64,000 nucleotides of DNA, from assembly GCF_003590095.1 (NCBI RefSeq), contig NC_039495.1:2155589-2219588 (forward strand), given 5' to 3'. Below are positions 10,450 to 22,090 of the stretch, piece after piece (positions within the stretch are counted from its first letter, which is position 1; each line of letters begins with the position of its first letter). The notes beneath the pieces were generated by a model, which worked only from the letters and a program-made list of their open reading frames with translations, was not told where the DNA came from and searched no databases. Source of the stretch: Trichoplusia ni (taxonomy: Eukaryota > Arthropoda > Insecta > Lepidoptera > Noctuidae). The position numbers and the translations under genes were made by a program.

Positions 10450-10660
10450 GCTTGGCCACAAGGCATAGGCCTCATCAAGTATAGGAAAGGTTTAAGCGTT
10501 GATCACCACGCAAGCACACTTCAGTATCGATTTCAGGTTCCAATATTTGTAATGCAAGTAACCTCACGATTAATGAATGATTAAGAAGTGAAATACCTGT
10601 GTTTGGGATCGAATCTACATCTCGTGCGTACAAATGTAGGCATAGAACCGCAAGACCACC
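10450..10660 (-). repeat. LINE/SINE-type repeat (same family as 5665)
   Basis: 'cttggccacaaggcataggc' is followed by 'gttgatcaccacgc..', then 'cctcacgat' and a degraded tRNA-like end 'gggatcgaatctacat'. On the minus strand this is the '..gtggtgatcaacgc..gcctatgccttgtggcc' arrangement that I know from moth genomes. It is more complete than the copy at 5665. Confidence 0.55.
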
Positions 10661-11717
10661 CGTTACCACCAACTCCACCAAGTTATCGAAACCAACGCTC
10701 GCATGTCCAATATTGGTATGCATTGGCACCAACATTGGAAGAAGAGGTTATCTTATTTAAAGATCTTTGATAACAGCATTAAGTATATTCGATTGGTGAT
10801 TTTTTAATTCTATTGCCGTTCCTTCGTATTATAAAAATGATAGAACCGAGACGTATCGGGTTTCGTAATTTTCTCGTTTGAAAAACGTATTTATTGACTG
10901 ACATACGACAGATGTTTCCAAATATCTTGCAAGGAAATCCGTATGATTTTATATTATATTGACGAAGGCGTGTAAAAATATCTAAATTTATTAGACTATA
11001 ATTATTAAATCAATTGAAGAAAATACTAGTGCCCACACGTATCAATGTCGATTCTTATAAATGTGCGTGTTAGATGGCATTATCCCTAGATGAAAATGGT
11101 GTAAGAAAATAGCCCACCTGAGAATTTCCCAACGGTGTATTAAACCACGTCACAAACCTACGTGTGAATTAAATTTATCATTATCTTATACATAAACCAT
11201 ACGTGAAAAAGGACTGGAAAAAAAACCAACTGTATTGGAATTGTCCAATCCGTTCAGGATGCAATCCCACATACTGGCAGAGAAACAGCAAACAAGCCAA
11301 ACTACCAACATCCCTCTTTTGTCGTCTTTGTCTAATAAAGGAGATATTGTTTAGAAAGAAAAAACCTTCCTTATCAAATACCTACAATTCCTCCAAAACT
11401 CATAACGCAAAACAAAGCTAACTGAAATATAAAATTTTCGTAATATATTACCTTCTCAAGTCCAGTCTAACAAAATAGGTCAAGGTCATCAGGTCACTTG
11501 TAAACTACAGACCTTCAAGGGTCGTATATTTTAACCCCAGATAAGGTCATTTGCACATCGTGATGATAGAGATGTAACATGTAAACTTAACCACTTTGGA
11601 TACATTAACAGTGAATTGTTAACTTTGGGTAGTACCTTTGGTACTTTGGGTAATGTATCCTTGATACAATAAAAGTTAGCCGGGATATGGAGGGTTCCGT
11701 ACAAGTAATCCAAGTGG
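10661..11717. other. No recognised feature
   Basis: AT-rich sequence; short unsupported frames only. A small duplication, 'tttgggtagtacctttggta' followed by 'ctttgggtaatgta', lies near 11622-11655. Confidence 0.35.
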
Positions 11718-11960
11718 ATTGTTGGTCTAGTGGTTAGTGACCCTGACTACTATACCGGAGGTCGTGGGTTCGATTCCCACCCAGGACAAATATTTGTGTG
11801 ATGAGCATGATCATTTGTTCTGTGTCTGGGTGTAATTTATCTATAATATGTATGTATTTAGATATATATAAGTATGTTTATCAGTTGTCTAGTACTCATA
11901 ACACAAGCTCTGCTTAATTTGAGAGTATATAGCGTTGTGTGAATGTTGTCCAATATTATA
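11718..11960 (+). mobile_element. tRNA-derived SINE, family A (well preserved)
   Basis: The head 'ttggtctagtggttagtgac' carries the A box and 'ggttcgattcc' at 11767-11777 is the B box. Then come 'cacccaggacaaat' and a body ending '..gttgtccaatattata'. It is better preserved than the copy at 8091 and abuts the next SINE directly in the same orientation. Confidence 0.8.
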
Positions 11961-12195
11961 TGACGATCTCCGTGGTCGAGTGGCGTACGCACCGGTTTCA
12001 AGGTGTCGCTAGCTCTGAGGTCCCGGGTTCGATCCCCGGTCGGGTCAATGTAGAAATTCACATTTCTACATTGTCTCGGGTCTGGGTGTTTGTGGTACCT
12101 TCGTTGTATCTGAATTCCATAACACAAGTGCTTTAGCAACTTACTTTGGGTTCAGAACAATGTATGTGATGCTTTCCGCATTTATTATTTATATT
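11961..12195 (+). mobile_element. tRNA-derived SINE, family B
   Basis: The A-box segment is 'cgtggtcgagtggcgtacgc' and the B box 'ggttcgatccc' is at 12026-12036. The tRNA-like head is followed by a body with 'cgggtctgggtgtttgtgg' and an attattta-type tail. Copies at 39204-39435 and 62167-62400 are highly similar, so the family was active fairly recently. The minus-strand frame that crosses it (11858-12139) contains DRTRDLRASDTLKPV, a SINE translation artefact and not a protein gene. This copy carries an inner 'aattcacatttct' variant. Confidence 0.85.
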
Positions 12196-12902
12196 AAATT
12201 ATATTATAAACAAATCGGTTTTTCAGTTTCTCTCAAATTTATTTGTCACCCTCCAACAAATGTTTGTCCGTGACTACTTTCTACAACAATCTTTTGTTGT
12301 TATAGCGGCCACAGTAACACATCCTCTGTGAGACTTTCAACAATCTATCTATCACCGTTCACGAGGTACAAAAACACACCCTAAAAAGTTCCCTAAAACG
12401 TAATGAAGACTTAGAAATATATTTTTGTCAACGTCCAAAAGGAGCTATGTAGGCTATGTAGCTTAACTAAAGAAAGTTTATCTTCTCTTTGTAAAATTTA
12501 AACTCAATGAACGTCCATACATATTTTAGTTTTTATACTATCCACATTTAAATCTGAATGTGTGCATAAAATTCCAATTCCTATATCGGTTATCCATACA
12601 ATTCAGCAAAAATGCAATTTCTATTATGAAAATGCAGATGCGAAAATTTAGTTCATACCGTTGCGTTTCGTAAATCGCATATTTATTTTAAACCAAGCAC
12701 AAAAATTTCAAAAACTTAATCTAAATGAGAAATTTATGAATATATATTTAAAGAACCGAAGCCAAAGGATTAAAGACTTTATATTATAGTAACCTAATAA
12801 AACCAGTCATGTACTAGTTGTTGCGATAGCGATGGTTCTGCACAAATAAGCTTTAAAATAACAATTAGAAAAAAGAACGGCCATTCTCATCGTGTCCACA
12901 TT
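12196..12902. other. No recognised feature
   Basis: AT-rich sequence without a repeat family that I can name. Confidence 0.35.
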
Positions 12903-13100
12903 CATTATCATCAGCCTTTCTCCTCCCACTGCTGGAATAGGCTTCTCCTTTCTTGTGCCAATTTCTACAGTCCTGTGCCAGCCTCATGCAGACTTGACCC
13001 AAAATCTTTACTGTATCGTCGACCCATCTTGCTCCCGAACAACCTCCCTTTGTCTTGCCTTGGCCACCATTCCGTCAACGCCTTAGTCCACCTGGCGTAC
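12903..13100 (-). mobile_element. LINE 3' end, diverged
   Basis: 'attatcatcagcc..cccactgctggaataggcttct' at the left matches the 3' end, read from the minus strand, of LINEs that terminate '..gcccagcagtggg..tgatgatga'. The remainder ('ccttggccaccattccgtca') matches the decayed C-terminal coding part of the same kind of element. It is 5'-truncated near 13100. Confidence 0.55.
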
Positions 13101-13155
13101 TTGACTAAATTATTTTTTTTATTATTTGTCGTTAATAAAACAAAACGACCCCCCC

Positions 13156-13340
13156 AGTAAGGAATTTAATCCTTGTGTTGGGGGAGATTTCACAAAGATA
13201 CAAATCATATGCACAATTACACCCAGACTCAGAGCTAGGTTTCGTCCATCACACAAATACTTTTCCCACGTGAGGATCGCACCCGAGACACGCCATGGAC
13301 AGTTCGTTTTGGCGTGATGACATCAACCATTCAGCTCATA
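13156..13340 (-). mobile_element. tRNA-derived SINE, family C
   Basis: Read on minus: a head with A-box remnant 'gctgaatggttgatgtcatc', a B-box-like 'gggtgcgatcc' (13272-13282 on plus, reversed), 'ctgagtctgggtgtaattg', then the tail 'cacaaggattaaattcctta'. It is nearly complete with some decay. Confidence 0.7.
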
Positions 13341-13357
13341 AGATAGCTAGAGTTCAG

Positions 13358-13425
13358 ACAAACAGACAGCGGTGCCGTAATTATAGGGTTACATTTTTAA
13401 CCGATTTACGGAACACTAAAAAGAC
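13358..13425 (-). repeat. D-family repeat fragment
   Basis: 'agacaaacagacagcggtgc..agggttacatttttaacc..acggaac' corresponds on minus to '..gttccg..taaccct..ctgtctgtttgtct', as in the other D fragments. Only the distal part is present. Confidence 0.4.
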
Positions 13426-13822
13426 TAGATACTATAATAAAATCTGCATTGAGACGGGTGGCTAAAACAGGAGCGGGGAAAATGGAAAAAGTTTTCAGTA
13501 TTCTCGCAGGACATACGGACGAGAAGTCAGGACAACATTGTAAATATTTGATTTTTAGCGGTCAACCCTGAATGACGATTTGTAGTGATTTTTTAGGTGT
13601 TTTTTTTTAGCTTTGCACTAGTAAATATTGATGTCGATTTGGTCAGTGTGGTTTAGAATTTCGTTTATTTTTATTCTAAAAATATTTCTGATGAATGATT
13701 TTTGTTGAATTTAAAGTAACATTGTGAAATGTTGAAATGTAATATTTTCGAATAGTTTATGATTTCTGAAATAAAAAACCTAGTATTTTATCTTTCATGC
13801 ACTTTCTGTTTTCACCATTTTA

Positions 13823-13990
13823 TCTATATATTACTAATATTATATACATATACATATACATATACATATTTTTGTATGTTCGGATGTTTGTTACCTACTC
13901 TTTCACGCAAAAACCACTGAACGCATTTAGACGAAACTTGACTCTCAGATAGTTTATAACCTGAATTAACACATAGGATTATTATTACCC
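13823..13990 (+). mobile_element. Helitron-like 5' segment with an internal microsatellite
   Basis: It starts 'tctatatattactaatatta', runs into an (atacat)n array at 13844-13868, then 'tgttacctactctttcacgc' and 'aacacatagg'. This is the order found in the complete element at 55406-55720. No CTAG end is found in the next 500 bp, so the 3' part is lost. Confidence 0.55.
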
Positions 13991-14710
13991 TGATTTAATT
14001 GATCATTTTCGATTTGATATCAACTAATTTTTAAACAACGCAAACAAAATATTTTTCTGTTTATAAGAAGCACACCCAAATAACAGTCCCAGCATGACAA
14101 TTAACATAACCATTCTTAACTTCACACTTAACTGAACATCTATAAACCGAGCATCTCCGCGACATTTCTAACCCGTAGATCCCAGTTAATTACATAGTTA
14201 ACTCTACAGATATAACCGCGGGTTCAAATGCCGCTGGCGTTCGGTTAACAGTTGACTACAGATAAATTAACGACATCCGTGTATTTGTTTAAACTTGATG
14301 CGACAGTTAATTGTATTTGTTTGAATAAATTGTTTTGTAGCCTTTTAGTTGTGTCCTTTTGCTTTCAATTATGTAGGTTTATAGCCAATTAATATTTGTG
14401 GACCTATTTCGGGCAACTCGGGTTTCGTGCATACAGTTTTTGCAACTGTTTTATTCTATCTAGTTCTTTATACATATTTAAATACTAAAAACATAAAAAT
14501 TTTACTACGTCATCGTTTTAATGGTTATTAAATTAAAGTAATGGTACTTGCAAAAATATTTAATCCACTTTCGAATCGCTAAAAATTAGAGGCAAAGACA
14601 CCAAGATCCTTGCATGCGAAACGGTTTTAATTTCTAACCAAGACAAAGTTTATGTAAAAAGCATTAGTATTTGTTATGTCTGAGTATAAAGATGCACACA
14701 TATAAGTTTA
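13991..14710. other. No recognised feature
   Basis: AT-rich sequence between two Helitron-like elements. No coding or repeat signal is seen. Confidence 0.35.
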
Positions 14711-14956
14711 CTAGCTGTTGCCCGCGACTTCGTCCCCGTGGGTAGAAGATATAAGTTATGATTTAGGTATACCTGCTCCTGCTTAGCTCCTATTAGTCGC
14801 AGCGTGGTGGTTCATAGCCTAAAGCCTTCCCCGATGAACGGTCTATTCAACACGAAAAGAATTTTTCAATTTGGACCAGTAGTTCCAGAGATTAGCGCGT
14901 TCAAACAAACAAACAAACAAACAAACAAACTCTTCAGCTTTATATATTAGTATAGA
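14711..14956 (-). mobile_element. Short non-autonomous Helitron-like element (246 bp)
   Basis: On minus it starts A|TC (atctatactaatatataaag) and ends CTAG|T (gggcaacagctag). An (tttg)n array (caaa repeats at 14902-14930 on plus) follows the 5' end, longer than in the copies at 9084 and 18449. Both termini are intact, making it a good reference copy of the family. Confidence 0.8.
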
Positions 14957-16030
14957 TATAGATTCTGCTCTGCTTGGTTTAAGACAAGATTACCATGCTA
15001 CAGTTAAAGAAATAGATATAAGGCCTTCTTCATACAATCAAATTATCAATTCAAACAAAAGAGTTACGATAAAGACGCATCCAGACTTCAAACGCTTTCG
15101 TCTCTACCGCACAACGTGTTTATTGCAGCCGTTATTTTTTATAGCCTCATGTTTAACGCGACTTTGCTTTACCATTCTTTACATAAATTATTCTAAACAT
15201 AGTTGTTTAGACTACGTTCTAGATAGTATACAGATTCTAGATACCGTATGGTAGGATGTAGGCGTTGATATAGCCAGCTAAAGGTCTATGTTTAATGGAT
15301 TATATTCTTGCCACGGTTTTAACGGTTTTTCTCTAATCTAAATTTAGTTTATGCCAAATTTTGGCTGAATTTTGGTAGTTTGTATGTTATGAGCTGAAAA
15401 CCTAGACAATGACACAACGCAATAGAATGGAAAACTTCAAATGTATGAAAATTACATGTCTTACTGTCTTACTTGTCAGGTTTTCTTATTTTTAATTATA
15501 TTTTGCTTTCGGAGAAATGATAATCGTTTACAGACCTAGGTCAATTGATTTTATTGTTTTTGACTACAAATATCTAAGTATTATCATTGCTGTAAGTATG
15601 TACTGTAAGTATGTATGCTGCAAGTAAGTATCATTGCTAAATGGGATTCTTTATCTTTTAAATTAACAAACTGCGAGTACACCCAATTTATTTGTTCAGT
15701 TCACATCCCACACAATAAACACACATACACTCTATTTCTGTATCTGTGGTCAAAAGTCAAGCAAAATTACTTCTCTGTGGAAACGGTTGGCATGTGATAA
15801 AACCACTTCAGTATATTTTTACCCTTTAAGTTTTCTATAAAAGGAACCGGTCGATATTGGGGTCACTTGGAGAGGGTATAAATAACAATAGTTCTACTTA
15901 ACTAAATAGCTGAAGCATGTTGAATTAAAATAGGATTTGAGTGGAGTTGTTTGTAGAAAGAGTTAAGTATGATGCATAATTAACGGTTGAATTCGAATTA
16001 TTATTTGCTGCCTGTTGCTGTTGGCGTTTG
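14957..16030. other. No recognised feature
   Basis: AT-rich sequence. A small tandem duplication of 'ctgtaagtatgta' lies at about 15591-15617. Nothing else is assigned. Confidence 0.35.
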
Positions 16031-16207
16031 CATGGCTAGCCAAGAGGTATAGGTCTCCATGCCAAACCCTCGATGCGATTTCGATCCCCGCGTAGAACAT
16101 GCATTTATGTGATCAAAGAAATTTTTTTTTAAGTCTGGGTGCCTTTTCCTTTGCACTTGTGTAGAATGGTTGAGCGGCCCCTGTGATACGAAAAATTAAA
16201 TTCATTA
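16031..16207 (+). mobile_element. tRNA-derived SINE, family C
   Basis: The head 'catggctagccaagaggtat' has the A box. A B box 'tttcgatcccc' is near 16079-16089, then 'gcgtagaacatgcatttatg', 'aagtctgggtg', and an 'aaattaaattcatt' tail. The element is almost full length. Confidence 0.75.
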
Positions 16208-17097
16208 GCCCAAGTTAAATTTTAAAATTAAAAAAAAATCTTGTTTATTTTTGTGGTTTTCGCTGCTATCTATTTCATTTTGTAAGGGTGTAACCGCAAC
16301 GTCGTCGCCGGCATTGATTGGGGAATCGGCGTAGTCTATGTCCATCGATATTTCTACCTCACAGTCTGACCAGTTGACAAACGGTTGATCCTAATAATAG
16401 ACGTGCTTAACCTTAAAGTTAAAATTCCACGAATATCCACTGTGTTATTTCTCATCGTCGATTTAACTAAGCATATTTTTACTTTACATTACGCCACTGG
16501 CTTGTAATATTATAATATCGATATTTCCATCTACTCTTAAGATAAGCGCTAAGAAATAGACATATAAAAATGTACCCTTCTAAAATACATCAAAATGATA
16601 AAAATCACATCAACTTATTTTCGTCCCAGAATCTCACTGTTTATTGATACAAAATGGCGGCTATTATTTTTCAGTAGCAGTAGTTGAGTGGAAGTGCTCA
16701 ATATATCTTTGAAGAACAATTGGTTCCGCACAATATAAATAACAAGCCATCGCTCAAACTGGTTCGTATTAAGCGGTGCTGCGATCAAGGAATGTGTGGT
16801 GCCAGTGACGGAGGGGAGTGGAGACGTGATTTCTTAAAATGGAAGAAGAAAGTAACAAAGAGAATCTTGGCGAAATCTTTGTTAAAATACTGAAAACATT
16901 TAAAATGTCATTTTGACTTGGATATCGTAGAAAATTAGTTGTTGCCTTACTTCTACAGAAAATGTATCTGATGGTATCGGATTTGAAGTTTTCTGCGTTA
17001 TTTATTGTTTACAATCAAAATAGGTAAAAAGTGATTAAAGGTTGGCGATATAAATTTGTTTATCATTTTTAATCTTTCACCAAAAAGAACGACTCGA
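16208..17097. other. No recognised feature
   Basis: AT-rich with a 69-codon unsupported frame at 16684-16893 that shows no motif. Confidence 0.35.
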
Positions 17098-17185
17098 CGG
17101 CATTAAGGAATTAAATCCTTGTGTCGCGGCGGGTTTCACAAACATTTAAGTCACATTTTTTTGATATCGTGCCACAGGCACTATC
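17098..17185 (-). repeat. Family-C SINE 3' end fragment
   Basis: 'attaaggaattaaatccttg' is followed by 'tgtcgcggcgggtttcacaa', 'acatttaagtcaca'. This is the reversed 3' end of family C as at 13156 and 60543. The head is missing. Confidence 0.6.
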
Positions 17186-17329
17186 CAATAGCCTATTTTG
17201 AATAATTGAGTTTTTACTTTTAATTTATCCTCCCAGCTCTAAACAAAGATTATATCTGAAGTAATAAATTACACAAACCATATATTCCTGCTGTACCATC
17301 CAAACAAAACAAAGCAAAATTAACAACAC

Positions 17330-17500
17330 ATCTCCTGGTTTGCCCCACCCACATGATATGCAAAATATTCTGCAAATAAATAAATCTCGCTCACCGCTCA
17401 CAGTGGGACCCCACCCACAGTTTTATTGCAAAAGTTTGTAGCCCTGACTGTCGGAATTTGCCCAGTAAGTACCAACTTTAGCCATTTGCGCGATACAAAT
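17330..17500. other. Less AT-rich unique segment, possible conserved noncoding element
   Basis: It holds 'ccccacccacatgatatgc' and then 'gtgggaccccacccacag', with an octamer-like 'atatgcaaaat' between. It matches no repeat that I know and lacks an open frame. It could be a cis-regulatory element, but this rests only on composition and complexity. Confidence 0.2.
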
Positions 17501-17969
17501 TCAGACTGTATGAATTGAAAAAACCGTCCGAGTTTCGATAATAGTGCGGGACTCATCATTGCTTGTTCGCTTCAATTTATTATACGGTTACGTTTACGGT
17601 TTTTCGGTTTACGGGTTTTTTTATTTGAATTGATTCGATTGTTATTTGAATTTGGATTGTGTTGTTTTATATTTTTTGGGTGTTTGAACTTGCTTGTTGA
17701 AATTACTGACTAATTATGAACGTAAAAGTTTTTAAATGCGTTTGTATATTTGTTGGTCTTTGCGCATAAATGGCATTGACGAATTATCATTATGTTAAAT
17801 ATGCAGGTAACTAAGGTTTTGTATTAACAATTGATACCTAATTTTCTCGGAAAATACAGCGGGCTTTTCCAAAGTTTGTCTTCAATTAATTAAAGTAGCT
17901 TTCCCTATGTATAATGGTCGCATGACACCGTAAATTTAAACCAAAGCTTACTCTAAAAGCCGAAATGCC

Positions 17970-18027
17970 TTTGAGAAGGCGAGACGGATATACACACAGT
18001 ATGTAGCACTGTCTTGCTTCCACAATT
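17970..18027. repeat. Foldback palindromic repeat, copy F (core)
   Basis: 'ttgagaaggcgagacg' and 'gcactgtcttgcttccaca' form the facing arms around 'tacacacagtatgta'. Same architecture as 5026-5159, diverged. Confidence 0.5.
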
Positions 18028-18296
18028 TGTTTTTATAAGTTATTCATTTAAAGGTTTATAATGAAAAAAAAATATAATTCTTTTTTACATCAATAAATTT
18101 GTTTAAAATATTCGATCAATAAACTACTCTTTCACCTAAATACGAGTATCTATCTATACGTGAAAGACAAAAACTTAATCTAACGGTTTTCCAATAATCT
18201 ATGAATAAAAAAGCCTCATTTCTCAAGATGTATGTGCGGACAATGTTAATTATCTCAATTACATAGAGTTTAGATTCAAACTGTTAACATTAGTTA

Positions 18297-18362
18297 TGTT
18301 AATGGCGCCGCTCGACACTTTTACGATCAAGGTTCGATTCCCGGCTTTACTTCTAAATACTC
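18297..18362 (+). repeat. SINE-head fragment with a B box
   Basis: 'gttaatggcgccgctcgac' and then 'aaggttcgattcccggc' form the right half of a tRNA-like head. The A-box half and the body are not recognisable. Confidence 0.4.
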
Positions 18363-18448
18363 GGTATGTTTTATTAGATTAGTAAGTATAAGTATAGAGT
18401 ATAGATTCTAAGAATACTTCATATTCTTAAACACAAAAAGAAATTAGA

Positions 18449-18701
18449 ATAACTAAAAAGCTGAAGTTTGTTTGTTTGTTTGTTTGAACGCGCTAATCTC
18501 AGGAACTACTGGTCAAAATTGAAAAAATCTTTTTGTGTTGAATAGAGCATTAATCGAGGAAGGCTTTAGGCTATAAACCATCACGCTGCGACTAATAGGA
18601 ACTAAGATACAATGGAAAATGTGAAAAAAAAACGGGCAGGTATACCTAAATCATAACTTATATCTTCTACCGACGGGGACGAAGTCGCGGGCAACAGCTA
18701 G
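18449..18701 (+). mobile_element. Short non-autonomous Helitron-like element
   Basis: It runs from 'aactaaaaagctgaagtttg' through a (tttg)n array, 'aacgcgctaatctcaggaac' and 'ggctataaaccatcacgctg' to 'gtcgcgggcaacagctag' followed by T. The extreme 5' end (TC..ctaatatat) is decayed. It lies inverted relative to 14711-14956, 3.5 kb away. Confidence 0.75.
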
Positions 18702-20875
18702 TTTGTTTATAAATGGAAATGCTAGTTTGGAATTCTTTAAATAGTAGGTATGTTTGTATTCTTTACGGATTTTTTAAATTACTTTTTACTGCACAAAAAA
18801 TTAATATTACGAACATACAAAACAAGTTGTACTAGTAACTTAATTAAATTAAAGTGATGAACATAATATTACACATTAAACATTTGTATCAATAATTTTC
18901 TAATCTTAAGACAATTAAAAACTATAAACTTTATTATATATACCCTAATAATTCTCTATAAAATCATTACAAGGTGTGAAATAAACTCGATTACATAAAT
19001 CACATTAAATTCTAATGCTCCAATTTGCAAAATTAATTTTAAACCGGTATTCCAACTTCTATCAATAAATAAAAATAAAAACGTTGACAAGTAACATCGT
19101 AAATACATCAACATCCAATTAAAACCGTTGACGTTAATATGTCAATAACATTTAATTTAATTGGTTATAATTGGATCAATTAAATTGATAAACAATTTTC
19201 ATCCAATTATTACTGACCAGTATTATTATGAAAAAAGAAATGATAAAACTTTGAATGTGTTTTTTTTATATATATGCTATAAAATATAAAAAAGACATTT
19301 GAATTTAGAATCGAAAAAGGAATGTGTAATGCCTTTTCCTTAAGGATAAATAATGCTTTTCGAAAAGCCACATAATCTGAACTCGGATCCAACCCCCAGA
19401 GTGCAGTGATAGTCTTTTAACCCACAATAGGTCGTGAACACCCTGTGTACGTGACGTGTTAAGACATGTCCCACTCATATTGACTCGGAATAAAATATAC
19501 GAAATATTGAGACTTTTGTGCACTGGGTGAACATTTAGATAGAGAATGTTTAGAAGTGAAATTTTTAGTTGTTTGAGTTATTTCTGGACAAAGCCAAGTG
19601 AATGTTGTTGATAGTTTATTTACTCAATAGTATTTAAAACTTAACATTCGGAGCAATTTAAGTTCTTATTTAAAAATAAATGTGTGGAAAGAAACTCATT
19701 GAATCAAAAGACGTTATTCGCTGTTTTTTCAACTTTGAACAATTATTTAAACACAAGAAAATAAGCCAACCAACAAAATAAACATCATCTGCGAAAATTT
19801 TGACTATCTTGCTTACTCGTTTCTTGAGACACAGCTTGGTTTCAGACGGGCAGAGAGCAGAGCCATAGTAAAAGGACTCTGTTTTACCCATTTGCACGGA
19901 ACTATAAAAATCAATAAAAGAATATCACTTAACTGACATATTCTACAGACAGAAAAACCTTCTGCCCTTACAACCAAATTTAAAATTAGGTACTTTATTT
20001 ATCGCATAAAGAGATTCCGTAGCGTGTCTCTAAGACCCAGTCATCTTTATCTAAGGAAGCTCCATCCTATTAGCATACGACCGATAACTCCACGAGGGAA
20101 TATTTTAGGGGAACTGTTGAAAAACATTGAGGTATAGGAACGGCTGACTCGGATTTAATAGGGGATTATTAGGAGATACTTGTAAATGGTCCAATAGATA
20201 ATGTGAGGTTGAAGAGTGAAAATGTAGAGATTTTTACAATCTACACTAATTCTTCTTTACAATGTGTGCTGGTGTTAGCTTCTAGTCCATTAGAAAATTC
20301 AATTTAAGGATAATTAGGATTTAATTCATGGGGAAAAACTGCTATCTAATTGATTGACAAAATACTTTAAAACCAATCCATAAAAGTAACAAACACTGCA
20401 TTATTTTTTGTCACGAAGCTTTATTTGAAATTTCTTTTTAGCTTTTTTGTTCGCTGACATGATTATAATACTAAAAATATCTTCCATTTCTTACAAGTAT
20501 ATACGTATTGCAAAAAGGATCCTTCAATAATATTAAAAACAAATTCCCCAGCACTCAAGAGTCCAAATCAGCCTTATGAAAGGTCACAAAACTCAACCTT
20601 AGTAACTGCATTCGATGAAATACGAGCACACACGGGTGGTTCTTGAAACTGGTGCATTTTTACCGCCAGACCGCCAGTTTGCCCACTCCCGGAGTGGGCA
20701 ACTTTTCCAATAAAACTGTTATGCGGTCCGTGACTGTCAATGCTGTTTGCACAAGTGTTGGTTTGGAAATCTGTAGGGCTGAGCTTAAATGTAAAATGTT
20801 TATGTAAGTAGTGAAAATTAAAATTAAAATCGGTCATGCGCTGGATAGACTCGCGACATTGAGTGTTCCGTACAA
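18702..20875. other. Long AT-rich stretch with no recognised element
   Basis: No known family is recognised. A short perfect hairpin (arms 20679-20688 and 20692-20701, loop ccg) lies inside a 132-codon minus-strand frame (20574-20972) that has no recognisable domain and is probably chance. Confidence 0.35.
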
Positions 20876-20996
20876 TTAGGCTAAAATAAAATAAATCCAA
20901 TAGTTCCATGAGGCCCAGAACAGAGAATCGTGGAAAGATTTTGGGGGAGGTCTTTGCCCAGCTGTGGCACAAAGAGGGCTAGATAAAAAAAAAATT
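20876..20996 (+). mobile_element. LINE 3' end with A-rich tail
   Basis: 'gcccagaacagagaatcgtg' reads AQNRESWKDF, close to the AQDRxxW motif near the C-terminus of lepidopteran LINE ORF2 proteins. It is followed by 'ggaggtctttgcccagctgt' and 'ggcacaaagagggctagat' and the tail aaaaaaaaaa. There is a frameshift after the motif. It is strongly 5'-truncated. Confidence 0.65.
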
Positions 20997-21164
20997 GGAT
21001 TGATGGCCGATAAATAAATATGACGTTAGATAGATACCTAAATATTTGTTTTTCACCCATCAACAGATTTATGAGCGTTGCTTAACGTCGTACTTCATTT
21101 CTATTTTCTGTCATCATGACGGGTGTAGAAATACATCTTCTTCAAAAATTTCAAGAGTCTATTT

Positions 21165-21250
21165 GTCACGGTTTTGAGATGCAACCTGGTGGAGGACGAG
21201 CAGACAGATAGTGGAGCTTCAGTTAAAGGATTAGGTTTGTACCCCTTGGC
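21165..21250 (-). repeat. D-family repeat fragment
   Basis: 'gtcacggttttgagatgcaa' is followed by 'cctggtgg..gacgagcagacagatagtggagc'. On minus this reads as the '..ctgtctg..caccaggttgcatctcaaaaccgtga' block of the D family. Diverged. Confidence 0.4.
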
Positions 21251-21947
21251 TGCAAAACCCTAGAAATAATAGAGCCTTGCGTTAATAACTAGGTAATTGA
21301 ATATTTGTTATAATTTTTCGAGAGTATTCAACTTTAAAAGTTAGCTACATGTGATGTAGAATCTACTAGTCTGTGTTAATTTGTCTCCTAAATGCAAATT
21401 AAACGAGTAAAAATCCAATAGGATTGCTTCTTTAACTGTGAACTTTTCACAGCCACGACACCGCTTCTTCACAAGGATAGCTTGAAAAATACTATATTAT
21501 CAAATTATTATTCAAACGGTCAAAAAAACATTTCAAATTCAGTACTCGACTTGACCCAAATTACATACCAAACCCAAACTTAGAACAAATCCACAATTTT
21601 TATAATCATAATGTCATTAAATTCCTTTATACTGTCTCCCATTTACAGCCTGTAATAAATAGACGAGACTGTAACGTTAGACTGTAACCTAAGATCAGGC
21701 TCTTATCCGAATCATGACCTTCCCCGCATAAAGGTCCTATAATTTGTCTGGACCACAGAATACAGAATTGGGTCTAGACCGAGAGACTATTTAATTAATA
21801 ATGATCCAAGTTGTTGTTTATTGGCTTGTACGAGATTATATGGAAAATGTGTTGGATGACGACCAACATAACTTTGTGTTGGGAAATTGTTTTTAGATTT
21901 TAATGCCCAAACGGTAAAGATGGTACCCTAATACTCTAGTTTCACTT
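21251..21947. other. No recognised feature
   Basis: AT-rich; nothing assigned. Confidence 0.35.
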
Positions 21948-22090
21948 ACTGTCTGACTGTCCGTCACCAGTCCAGTCGATTTCCACAGATTATGTATGTA
22001 TTTCTAAAGAAGCTGTGAAATTATACTAGAAATAATAATCTAGGTTAAACACCAGTTGTTACGGTCATAAAGTTGAGGGTGACAAATACA
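21948..22090 (+). repeat. D-family repeat fragment
   Basis: 'ctgactgtccgtcaccagtc' precedes 'gatttccacagattatgtatgtatttct', then 'gttacggtcataaagttgag'. The last block recurs at 49325-49380 and in shortened form at 53640 and 62100. Confidence 0.45.

Noticed and set aside
11961..12050. Possible functional tRNA gene
   Set aside because: A and B boxes are present but no acceptor stem pairs, and the same head recurs with a SINE body at 39204 and 62167.
20574..20972. 132-codon minus frame
   Set aside because: No recognisable motif, and it overlaps a LINE 3' end on the other strand.
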